A stretch of DNA of 35,256 nt, taken from Candidatus Schekmanbacteria bacterium. Lineage in GTDB: Bacteria; CSSED10-310; JACPHN01. Below, in pieces: positions 25,540-33,686 of this stretch. The notes beneath the pieces were generated by a model that was not told where the DNA came from, ran no database searches, and saw only the letters and a program-made list of their open reading frames with translations. The stretch lies in assembly GCA_016188575.1 (NCBI GenBank), contig JACPHN010000103.1:1-35256 (forward strand). The letters are read 5' to 3'. Each line of letters begins with the position of its first letter. Position 1 is the stretch's first letter. Position numbers and translations under genes: made by a program.

Positions 25540-27483
25540 ATGAGTGCTCGGATGTACTGGGGATGGTTGTTTATCGGCTGTGCGGCCGTGGCTTCTGTTA
25601 TTTTTGGTATGGTACTCCATGATCTGCACAAGGAGAGGATGCCTGCTGTGGCAGGGCACGAACACACTAGACGCGCAGAGATAGCCATCATCCAAGAGCA
25701 GCTTCGTACCGCGCGCAATGTCTCGCTCTCTTTCGCACTGAGCTCCACGTTGCTTGGTGCAGGCCTTCTCGCCTCAGGGTACCGCTCTCCTCGTGTTCGC
25801 ATGCTACGAGCGCTGAGGAAGCATGACTTCAAGAAGGCAGAATTCTGGATGTCCGGCTTGGATGCGAAGGTCCTCGCAAGGAGCTTGTTCGACGCCATTC
25901 GAAGTGGAAACATCGATATCGTGGATTGGCTACTCGCGCACGGTGTCGATGCGAATGCTGCCGTTCCGCTGTCTGCACCTCCGCTACTGGAAGCCGTGGC
26001 ACAAGACAGTCCGGAATTGGTTCGGCGGCTCCTGGCGGCCGGTGCTGATCCGAACGTACAGTATGGCGACGAATCGCTCCTTGGCTGGGTTTGTGCGTGC
26101 GGTGATGACACTCTCCTCCTGGAGTGCATCCAGGCTGGAGCCGATGTGAACCTCCCCACAAAAACCTCTCCACTGCTTTGTGCCATTCGCGATAGTGGCA
26201 AACGAGACGTGGTCTCGAAGTTGCTAGCAGCGGGTGCACACGTGGATGCAGGGGGTAGTCATGACGAGCGCGCCACACCCTTGATGTGGGCGGCAGCCTT
26301 GGGTCAGTTCGAAGTCGTTGAAGAACTGCTGCTCGCGGGCGCCGACCCAAACGCCTTGGACGCGAACGGGAAATCTGTTTTGGATTGGGCGGAGGCTGGT
26401 GTATCGGACTCTGCCCGCGCCGCGCGCCTCAGAAGCTCCTCTGGATACCAACCGGAGCCATCTGCACATCTCAAAGTCATGAAGTGTCTGACAAATGTGC
26501 CGGGGGAGGTTTCAACCTCACAACCCGCACCTGTTCAGGCTCCGCGCACGCACCACGACCTGACCGAACAAGGTGGACAAGACCATGCTGTTCCCGGCAG
26601 CACGACGGATACGATCCAAATTACGGGAAGCTCTTCGATTCCTGCGTCTGCTGGTGTCGCCAGCAAATACGATGAACGATGGGAGTTTCTGGATAAGGTG
26701 AAATCCGCTTACAAGCCAGACCATGTCGATGTTCCGTTGACTCCGCGCGCACGGGCCTTGCTGCGGCTCGGCTCTGCTGCGGCAGGACTCGCCGGGGCTG
26801 TTGTGTATGGATTTCTCTACTATGGTGTAACATTCGCCAGGGCGGAGCTTCACTTTTTCTGGGCATTGGCTGCGACCATCGCTCTGTTCTCCTTTTTCCC
26901 TGCCTTGGCAGGTTCTGCGGCTGGCTGGGTCCTCGCCCAAGCTGCCATCTTGGCTCATTGCGCGAGTCAGCGTGCCATGCGCGTGGCAGCGGTCTTCGCA
27001 GTGGGAGGTGCTGCCATTCTCTTCGCCATGATTCGAATCCAGGTTTTTGGAGATACTGTCTCCGACAGCGAATTCCTCATGCTACCTCTCATCGTGATAG
27101 GGATACCACTAGCCATCATCGTTAGCAAAGAAATCATTAGTAAGACCCCGTTCTGTGGAAAATGCACTCAATTCTATCAACTGAGACGATCTCCGGAACA
27201 CGCAATGAGCCGACTAAAAGAGATACTGCAGGCATGTGAAGTATGTTCCTTTGGCCAAATCAATAGCGTATTCTCTGTTGAAGTGAATGAGGTCGGTAAT
27301 CCGTTTGTCTATCTTGAGCTTCGATATTGTCCGGAGTGCAAGGCCACTGGTCTCCTTGAGACCCGTGTCGCAAAGAGTTATCAAATAACTTCCAAGGCGG
27401 GGTCGTATCAGAGCGTTGACGAGAAGCTGGTCTTCTCCAGGATGTTGAAGGCAGATGAGCTCAAGGCGCTTGGAATTGCGTAG
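25540..27483 (+). CDS. Ankyrin-repeat, multi-span membrane protein with zinc-ribbon-like cysteines
   Basis: A protein of 647 residues. Two membrane spans at about 8-26 and 62-80 are followed by five or so ankyrin repeats (about 112-300: LFDAIRSGNIDIVDWLLAHGVD, LVRRLLAAGADPN, TPLMWAAALGQFEVVEELL, seen in pieces). Next comes a Ser/Thr/Gln-rich linker (about 315-375). Four more spans lie at about 408-432, 437-470, 480-500 and 511-530. The C-terminal soluble domain has three CxxC pairs: C539/C542, C566/C569 and C597/C600, probably metal-binding. Codon use and base composition are clearly more AT-rich than in all neighbours, pointing to recent transfer. GAAGG precedes the ATG. It lies between an RNA methyltransferase gene and a defence operon. 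Function unknown. Confidence 0.85.
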   Translation: MSARMYWGWLFIGCAAVASVIFGMVLHDLHKERMPAVAGHEHTRRAEIAIIQEQLRTARNVSLSFALSSTLLGAGLLASGYRSPRVRMLRALRKHDFKKAEFWMSGLDAKVLARSLFDAIRSGNIDIVDWLLAHGVDANAAVPLSAPPLLEAVAQDSPELVRRLLAAGADPNVQYGDESLLGWVCACGDDTLLLECIQAGADVNLPTKTSPLLCAIRDSGKRDVVSKLLAAGAHVDAGGSHDERATPLMWAAALGQFEVVEELLLAGADPNALDANGKSVLDWAEAGVSDSARAARLRSSSGYQPEPSAHLKVMKCLTNVPGEVSTSQPAPVQAPRTHHDLTEQGGQDHAVPGSTTDTIQITGSSSIPASAGVASKYDERWEFLDKVKSAYKPDHVDVPLTPRARALLRLGSAAAGLAGAVVYGFLYYGVTFARAELHFFWALAATIALFSFFPALAGSAAGWVLAQAAILAHCASQRAMRVAAVFAVGGAAILFAMIRIQVFGDTVSDSEFLMLPLIVIGIPLAIIVSKEIISKTPFCGKCTQFYQLRRSPEHAMSRLKEILQACEVCSFGQINSVFSVEVNEVGNPFVYLELRYCPECKATGLLETRVAKSYQITSKAGSYQSVDEKLVFSRMLKADELKALGIA

Positions 27484-27571
27484 GTCCGGTCCAGTGTCAG
27501 TCCGGAATGTGGGACTTTGCCGATTCGGCCAGATTGGTGACCGAGGGGTTGACGAAGCACGATGGGCTGTC

Positions 27572-27615
27572 AAGGGTGTCTACTGAAGCGCCTAAAACGC
27601 GTTGATGACACCCTT
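27572..27615 (+). terminator. Inverted repeat after the ankyrin gene
   Basis: AAGGGTGTC (27572-27580) and GACACCCTT (27607-27615) form a perfect 9-bp stem with a 26-base loop, about 90 bases after the ankyrin stop. It could end that transcript, but only three T residues are present. Confidence 0.35.
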
Positions 27616-27760
27616 TCAGGAGGGCAGTCTGGTGACATTCTTGCCGAATTCGACCAGCGAGTCTATCGCCGATATCGAGGCCAATGTGAGGGCGCTGCTC
27701 AATCGGTCAGGCAGTATGATTGTTGCGGCCACGCTCGCGCGGCGCGACGTCCGGGCGAAG
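27605..27760 (+). pseudogene. Short coding-like fragment cut off by miniature element C
   Basis: From ATG 27605 a frame reads FQEGSLVTFLPNSTSESIAD and then RALLNRSGSMIVAATLARRD, which looks like genuine protein. It runs directly into the element that begins at 27761 and stops inside it. It is therefore probably the start of a gene interrupted by insertion. No family is recognised. Confidence 0.25.
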
Positions 27761-27941
27761 GCGTCGACCGAATGTCCGGTTTCGTCCTTTACACTTCTTC
27801 CCGTCGCAGGCTGCGGTGAGCAGGGGCGGGGATCATCGGGCCGAGAATGATCCGCCCCGATTGCCGGCCGCGATCACCGGGCGCGATAAATCGCGCCCCT
27901 ATCGTGGCGGCCTCTGGTGTATTGCAGATTAGGCCGACGCC
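27761..27941 (+). mobile_element. Miniature inverted-repeat element, copy C (internally deleted)
   Basis: A 181-bp copy in the same orientation as copy A, with ends GGCGTCGACC (27761-27770) and GGCCGACGCC (27932-27941). It keeps the head GAATGTCCGGTTTCGTCC and the distal hairpin GGGCGCGATAAATCGCGCCC. About 30 bases holding the first hairpin are missing compared with A and B, removed between short GGGGC-type repeats. The two flanks (CGGGCGAA and TAATTTTC) do not match as a target duplication. Confidence 0.75.
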
Positions 27942-27949
27942 TAATTTTC

Positions 27950-28025
27950 GGCGTCGGCCGAATGTCGGGCTTCCTCCTTTACGCTTTTTCTCGGCATAGC
28001 CTCCGCCGCTGGCGAAAATCAGGCC
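27950..28025 (+). mobile_element. Partial element D, divergent subfamily
   Basis: Starts with GGCGTCGGCCGAATGTC exactly eight bases after copy C ends. The next bases (CTTCCTCCTTTACGCTTTTTC) follow the head of the other copies with several changes and then diverge. No matching right-hand end was found, so the true extent is uncertain; repeat-like sequence may continue to about 28110. It contains the 22-bp segment shared with 116-137. Confidence 0.5.
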
Positions 28026-28087
28026 TGTTACGACCCGCCTAGTCTCCGGTCTTTTAGTCGCATTCGTCCTGGCTTTCGCCCGTGAAT

Positions 28088-28314
28088 TCAGGCGAGAGTC
28101 CCCGGGGTGAATTCGAGACGGGGGCGGGTCTTCTCCAACTTCACGACATTCCAGTCGCCGGCCCCGCACCGGCGATCTCGCCCGCGGTCGCGATCGCTCG
28201 CCGCCGCTCGTCATCCAGCGCCGGCACGGCGTCGCGGTGCAGGTAGAGCGCGCCGCGGATTTGCTTGCCGGCGTGCGGAGAGCCCGATTCGCAACCGTGT
28301 CGGCGCGCCGTCAC
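28088..28314 (-). pseudogene. Truncated, frameshifted start of a dnd-associated putative methyltransferase
   Basis: A GTG at 28314 overlaps the stop of the DptH-like gene (GTGA). The frame reads SPHAGKQIRGALYLHRDAVP and on to AGEIAGAG, then stops at 28141. One base out of frame the sequence continues as DWNVVKLEKTRPRLEF and ends at 28088, where repeat-like sequence begins. HAGK-I-GALY-H---LP followed by NVVKL is how I remember the N-terminus of the 'DNA phosphorothioation-associated putative methyltransferase' family, normally several hundred residues long. So the gene seems to carry a 1-nt loss near 28155 and to be cut off after about 75 codons. Family assignment is from memory. Confidence 0.5.
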
Positions 28315-31300
28315 GCTTCGCTCGCCCCGTCCGCTGGCCATGAGGCGACGACTGCGTCCACGAGCACGCCCATTTCCTCCTGGTCCGCAAATGGCACCTG
28401 AGCCAACTTGATGTCGTTTTCCCCCGACAGCTTCGCCGCCAGTTGCCCCTTTCCGAGGAGGCTCGCCGCCACGGGATCGTCGAGGACCAGCTCGGAGTTG
28501 CGGCGGTCGGAAACCTTCAGGACGAGGCGGTTGGCGATGTTCGCGCGGACGAGCGGCGGTACCGCGTCCTTGTCGGGCCGCTGCGTGACCAGGACGATGC
28601 TGATCCCCGCCGCGCGGGCCTTCGCGCTCAGCCTGGTGACGCTGGTCTCGATGGCGCGCCGATAGTCCGCAAGCACCATCCAGTCCGCCATTTCGTCGTG
28701 AAATAGCCAGATGAAGGGCAAGCGCTGATGCGGCCGCACCGCACAGTTGAACTGTTCGAGCTTGCTCACCCTGGCCTCCTGGAAGAGCGCATAGCGACGT
28801 TCCATTTCGTCGACGAGCCACGTGAAGGATTCGACGGCCGCCTCCCGCGCCGTGACCAGACCGCCATCCAGATGCGGCATCCGGCACAACCACTGGTAAT
28901 CCACGCCGGCCTTGGGGTCGATCATGCGGATGCGCGCCGCGGCGGGATCGTTGGTGGAGCAGATGTCCAGCAGCAGGTTCTGGACGAGCACGCCCTTGCC
29001 GCTCCCCGTTTCTCCCGCGATGAGCGTATGGGGGGCGTGCTGCGGCTGCCCGGCGAACGCTGGCCCGACGTTCAGGTAGAGGAGCTCGCCGTCAGTCTCC
29101 TTGGCTCCGAGCAGCAGCGAGGTGTTGAACCGCGGTGCGGTCTCCACCAGCGGTCGCTGCCGCCAGAGCTCCCGCAGGTGCAGGATCGCTCGCTGGGGGC
29201 GGCGAACCATTACCGCCACCTCTCCCGGGGCGCCCGAGATATTGATGACGTCGAGCGCCCGCGAGGTGAGCAGCTCCTGACGGCGCCGCTCCAGCTTCTG
29301 CACCGTCAGCTCGTCGGTGCCGCGAAACCGCACCAGCGCCGCGTTCGGCGTCAGTCGACTGCCAAGCACCTCAGAGGTCATGTGATAACTTCGCAGCGCC
29401 TTTTGCAGCCGCTTGACGGTGTCATCGAGCCATGCTCGATGGCTGTCGTCGAGAGGCTCGGTATTCGCCCGAGCAAGCCAACGTCGCACCGGTTCTGGCC
29501 ACCTGTCGCTCTCCACGCCACCGTGTTCCGCCTCTCCCGTTGCGCGCTCACTGGCAGGCCGGCGGCCTCCTTCCGCGTATTGCCCAGGCGCGCGACGCTG
29601 CTCGTCGCGCTCTGACCGCGGGCCGGGGCCCGGCGACCCCGCGTCGTCTTCGCGTGGCGGTTCGGCCGCGGTCGACCTCGGCTCCGACAATAGTGCTGCC
29701 TCCCATCGCTCGTTCCGCTCCCTGTCGGACAGCGCTACCCGGGTTCCGTTGGCTACGGCCTCGACCAATCGCCTGACCGCGTCGAACGCGAACACCTCCT
29801 GCATGCAGTGGGTAACGTCAGGGCGGATCGACTCGATCCGCGACGCGATGCCGGCATCCGCCTCGTGTACGAAGATGTGTGAGAGCCCGAGCAAGCTCAC
29901 CGACACGTGGTCCTGCCGGATTTCGCGAGACCAGCGGTTGAGGTCCCAGCCGGCGACCGGCACGTCATCGAAAGGCTCCATCCCTTCGAGCATCAGGTCG
30001 GCGAGGCGCTCGAGCCAGACCTTGCGATCGACGCGGTCGCGGCGCGGATCGATCGCTCGCGCAACTCGCTGGACCGTCTCGATAAGCTGAGAGCCGGACT
30101 TGCGCGCGCCTTGTCGATAGGCGTCGGGCCCAACGAATTTGCTCTCCGTTACCACCAAGTTGAGCAGCGGCTGCCCGCGAGGGTCGACCGAGGGGTTGAC
30201 CGCCAGGATATCGGCAATCTGTCCCTCGCGCTGTCCGAACCAGGTGGCGAAGTCATCGAGAAAGAACCATCCGATATGGCGGTCGTTTGCGGCTCGCAGG
30301 AGCGCCCGCACCTGCATCATACTCAGCACGACGCCCATGAGCTCACCGGCAAAGCAACATTGACGCGCCGCTCTCATCACGATCTTCCCGGACAGCTCCG
30401 CCGCCTGGGCACTGAACCGTTCGGCGGCCTGCCTGCAGTCGTCCGGCCGAACATGCAGCAGAATGTTCGCCAGACACTGCTGGAGCACGGCCAACAGCAA
30501 CGGCGATTGTGCCATGGTCGAAACGATGAGGCCGCGATGGGTCGTGCGGTCGTTGACATACCGGATGATCTTGATGCCGCGGTCGCGATAGAGGCGGCGA
30601 TCGGCCAGCGCGTCGTAGCAGGCCACCCAGGTGCCGATTTCGTGTGCTCGGTCGAGAATACGCCCGATTCCAGTATCCTGAAACCTGACTCTGCGGACCG
30701 GCAAACCCGGCCGAGTCTCGGGGCGCCCTCGGGCCATCGTCTCCAGCGCGTTCAAATAGGATTGCCCGGCCTGCGGTTGTAGCGGGCAAGCGAGGTAGAC
30801 CGCTGCCGTCTGGTCACCGCGAGCCACCGGCCTCCGGCGCGACCACTGGGGGGGCGTGTGCGTCGCGAGGTCGGCAGCCTCCTGAAACGGGGACGGCATC
30901 CAGTCCAACTCGGCGCTTCGCGCGACGACATCGTGAAGAAAGACGATGTCCGCCGGGGGGCGGCCATCGCTGCGGCCGAGCTGTCCGAGCTCCGCGAACC
31001 CGACGCGTAGCCGCGAGAGGAAGTTTCGGGAGGATTCGCTCGAGAGCACCGCCTCCGCATCGTCGCCGATCGCCGCGTTTTGCTGCTCGTAGATTCGCCG
31101 GGTTCTTGCCGGGTCATCATGGCTGACGAGCAGGTGGCAACGCAGATCCGCGTCGCCTTCGACTCGGCGGCCTAGCTCTTCGGCGAGCGCCCCTGGCAGC
31201 ACTCCTGCTTCTGGGTTGTACAGCACTACCGAAAAGCCTGCGCGCGCGTGCGGCTGTAGCTCGAGATATTGCTCGCTCACGGTTGCGAACTGCCTGGCGG

Positions 31301-33686
31301 CCGCCACGGCCTCCTCAGCCATGGCCTCCCCCCGAGTATCGCGCTGTCGAGCGCCCTCGCCGGCGCGTGTCGGTGGCTCCATCAGGCAATAGTCGGCGTA
31401 GCAGGAAGTCAGGGCGAGGATGATCGGCCGGTCGCCGCTCCCGTCGAGGCAGACCTCGGGATAGTACGGCGTTGCCATGTTGTCACACGCCTGCTCGAAG
31501 AACAGATCGGCTCCCCGCAGATCGTCCTCGCCACACCGCGCGAGACGCTCCGCCACGGCGGCGGCCTGCCTGACCTTCGCTGCGATCTCCGCGAGCTTGA
31601 GGGGATGCCAGGGAGCGACGATGGCCGCTCTATCACCGGTGCGTACGGAGGCGATGCCGATGGCCAGAAACGGGCGCCACAGCTCGCTGCGGCAGCGGTC
31701 TCGCGAGGCCAAATTTTGCAACGACTCCAAGACCGCCCCGTAGGCCTCTGCCTGCTCGAGGAAGGCGGGTGACGCCACGCCGTCGCCCATCGGGTCGACC
31801 CACGCTTTCAGCGCCCGGGCGTAGGCCGCGCGAAAGTGGGAAAGACCGCCCCGGACTCGCGCGGCGTGGGCGCCATCGAGCACTCCGTCGGCCTCGAGGT
31901 GATCGATTGCGGCAGCCATCACGGGGTACAGATCTCCCCCCGCGTTGGGGTTCACCAGGCGTCCCGCGCTACCGTCGCACATATCTCGAAGGGTGGTGGA
32001 CCGCCGGAGGTCGATCTGCTGGATTTCACCCTTGGCGCCAACCGGCTCGCGGGCGACCTTTGCGCAAGCGAGCGGAACGTCATCTCCGCCCGTCAAGGCC
32101 CGCAGATCCTCCACAAGCGACAAGGCCACGGTATCCGCGGACAGCGTCCAGATAAATTGCGCCGTCGGAGCGCGCCGCTTCGCCGTCAGGTCATCAAGCT
32201 CCCGCCGCGACATCCAGGACATCTCGAGCTTGAGCTCCGTGCAGCGCTTGGTGGATGACGTGCACCGCCCGTCGATATCTGCGAGTGGCTTGGTCTGCAT
32301 GCGCCCGAGTCGAAAGAGTACCGCCTCGCCGAATGCCTTCCAAATGCCATGGTACCGTACGCGGAAGTATTGTCCCAGGCGGGCGTGGTGGTCGTCGCGC
32401 CAAAAGCTCTCTCTTTCGGCTCCCGTGAGCTCGACCACGAAGACGGGTTCGTGTGGGACGCGCTCGGCGCGTTCGACGACGCGCTGCATGGTGGCGAGCA
32501 GGCCGTGCAGGAAATCGTGGCACACCTCCGGCTGGGAAAACAGGAGCTTCTCCCACTTCGGGGCGAGCTGCCGGTGTTGGGGTGTTTCGCGAGTCTGGGA
32601 GATCTCGGTGCGGTGAGCGTGGAAGAAATCGCTGATTTCCGGCGAAACCTTGCTGTTGGCCCGTACCCGACCGAGCAAGCGCCGCTCCTCGTCGTCCAGG
32701 GTATCGGGAAACTCCGCATCGAAGAACGTCATGGTTTCATCCCCGAGGCTGCTCGACCGACTGCGCTCCCACCCGGTGAAGACGGGGGCGATGTGCTGCC
32801 ATTCCAGCTCCGCAAGCGCCGCCTGGCTGTCCGTCCACGTCTCGGAGGTGATCGTGGAGTCACTGAGGAAGCGTGCGACGACGGCCGCGGTCTCCGGCTC
32901 GATGGCGCCATTATCTTGCAGACCTTTGAGCCTGCCAAGCAGCTCGTCTTGCGGGAGCGGCTCTCCACGTTCCGTACATCGGCGCAGGAGCGGTCGAAAC
33001 GCCTCGGCTCTCCCGCGCAGAGCGCGCGCCAGCTCCGCAGCGCCATCCCCGGCCGGCGCAGCGACCGGATCGAAGACGGTCGCCCCCCGAGGAAGTCGCA
33101 GGGCTGGCAGTGCGGCGTTCGCCGCCTCCGCCAGCGAGCAGCAGGTCCCGCTCCGCACCGTTTCGGCCACGCGGGCGATGAAGGCAGCAAATATGACGAC
33201 CGTCTGCGCGAGGCGAGCGCGGTCGATGGCGTCCAACAGGGTTGCGAAATCCTTGCTTTCCTCCGATGACAGATGACCGGACAGTCCGCTGGCATCCCGC
33301 CAGTCGTCGCGAAGCCTGCGCAGCGTGTGGGTGTCGAAGCGCTGCATGCTGGCGATGCTTCCCTGGCTTTTCTGGAGCTCGTCGCCGCCGATTGCCAGAA
33401 GGATGGCTCGCTTGCGCGGGTCGGTGGGCTTGCTGTGCCGCCAGTGCACGGCCGTTTCGGAGGACACGAGCCGGCGATCGAGATCAGCGACCGCCAGCGC
33501 CGCGGGGATCTTGATCTCCAGCGCGTCCAGGTCGTTTGCCGTCGCCGCCGCGCGAGCGATCGCGCTCGTCAGCTCCGGTCCCAGGCCGACGATGCACACG
33601 CGCAGCGTGCCGACGGGCTCTTCCTCCAGCAAGCGCCTGAGGTACCGCACCGCGACCGCGGCGATCAGCTCTTCTGGCGGCATCAT
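28311..33686 (-). CDS. dptH: DptH-like large FtsK/HerA-type ATPase (phosphorothioation-dependent restriction)
   Basis: A protein of 1791 residues. The first 1330 or so residues match no common domain that I can see. A hydrophilic linker (about 1330-1400, rich in Glu, Arg, Pro, Gly) precedes a C-terminal FtsK/HerA-type motor. Motor motifs are Walker A GETGSGKG (1558-1565, Gly where Ser/Thr is usual), MIDPKAGVDY, Walker B-like WLFHDEMADW, and VTQRPDKDAVPPLVRANIANR. Size, motor type and position after a DptG-like gene match DptH, the ATPase of the DptFGH complex that attacks DNA lacking phosphorothioate marks. The start ATG overlaps the upstream stop (ATGA). Large ATPase of a defence module is firm; DptH itself rests on recall and context. 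No dndBCDE modification genes are in the window. Confidence 0.65.
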   Translation of the reverse strand: MMPPEELIAAVAVRYLRRLLEEEPVGTLRVCIVGLGPELTSAIARAAATANDLDALEIKIPAALAVADLDRRLVSSETAVHWRHSKPTDPRKRAILLAIGGDELQKSQGSIASMQRFDTHTLRRLRDDWRDASGLSGHLSSEESKDFATLLDAIDRARLAQTVVIFAAFIARVAETVRSGTCCSLAEAANAALPALRLPRGATVFDPVAAPAGDGAAELARALRGRAEAFRPLLRRCTERGEPLPQDELLGRLKGLQDNGAIEPETAAVVARFLSDSTITSETWTDSQAALAELEWQHIAPVFTGWERSRSSSLGDETMTFFDAEFPDTLDDEERRLLGRVRANSKVSPEISDFFHAHRTEISQTRETPQHRQLAPKWEKLLFSQPEVCHDFLHGLLATMQRVVERAERVPHEPVFVVELTGAERESFWRDDHHARLGQYFRVRYHGIWKAFGEAVLFRLGRMQTKPLADIDGRCTSSTKRCTELKLEMSWMSRRELDDLTAKRRAPTAQFIWTLSADTVALSLVEDLRALTGGDDVPLACAKVAREPVGAKGEIQQIDLRRSTTLRDMCDGSAGRLVNPNAGGDLYPVMAAAIDHLEADGVLDGAHAARVRGGLSHFRAAYARALKAWVDPMGDGVASPAFLEQAEAYGAVLESLQNLASRDRCRSELWRPFLAIGIASVRTGDRAAIVAPWHPLKLAEIAAKVRQAAAVAERLARCGEDDLRGADLFFEQACDNMATPYYPEVCLDGSGDRPIILALTSCYADYCLMEPPTRAGEGARQRDTRGEAMAEEAVAAARQFATVSEQYLELQPHARAGFSVVLYNPEAGVLPGALAEELGRRVEGDADLRCHLLVSHDDPARTRRIYEQQNAAIGDDAEAVLSSESSRNFLSRLRVGFAELGQLGRSDGRPPADIVFLHDVVARSAELDWMPSPFQEAADLATHTPPQWSRRRPVARGDQTAAVYLACPLQPQAGQSYLNALETMARGRPETRPGLPVRRVRFQDTGIGRILDRAHEIGTWVACYDALADRRLYRDRGIKIIRYVNDRTTHRGLIVSTMAQSPLLLAVLQQCLANILLHVRPDDCRQAAERFSAQAAELSGKIVMRAARQCCFAGELMGVVLSMMQVRALLRAANDRHIGWFFLDDFATWFGQREGQIADILAVNPSVDPRGQPLLNLVVTESKFVGPDAYRQGARKSGSQLIETVQRVARAIDPRRDRVDRKVWLERLADLMLEGMEPFDDVPVAGWDLNRWSREIRQDHVSVSLLGLSHIFVHEADAGIASRIESIRPDVTHCMQEVFAFDAVRRLVEAVANGTRVALSDRERNERWEAALLSEPRSTAAEPPREDDAGSPGPGPRSERDEQRRAPGQYAEGGRRPASERATGEAEHGGVESDRWPEPVRRWLARANTEPLDDSHRAWLDDTVKRLQKALRSYHMTSEVLGSRLTPNAALVRFRGTDELTVQKLERRRQELLTSRALDVINISGAPGEVAVMVRRPQRAILHLRELWRQRPLVETAPRFNTSLLLGAKETDGELLYLNVGPAFAGQPQHAPHTLIAGETGSGKGVLVQNLLLDICSTNDPAAARIRMIDPKAGVDYQWLCRMPHLDGGLVTAREAAVESFTWLVDEMERRYALFQEARVSKLEQFNCAVRPHQRLPFIWLFHDEMADWMVLADYRRAIETSVTRLSAKARAAGISIVLVTQRPDKDAVPPLVRANIANRLVLKVSDRRNSELVLDDPVAASLLGKGQLAAKLSGENDIKLAQVPFADQEEMGVLVDAVVASWPADGASEA

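Noticed and set aside
15848-28025. Repeats considered as a CRISPR array
   Set aside because: The copies are few, far apart, in both orientations and have inverted ends; they are miniature transposons, not regularly spaced repeats.
28141-28893. 250-codon frame as a gene of its own
   Set aside because: Above 28314 it is out of phase with the DptH-like motor motifs and is a shadow; only its last part is kept, as the methyltransferase remnant.
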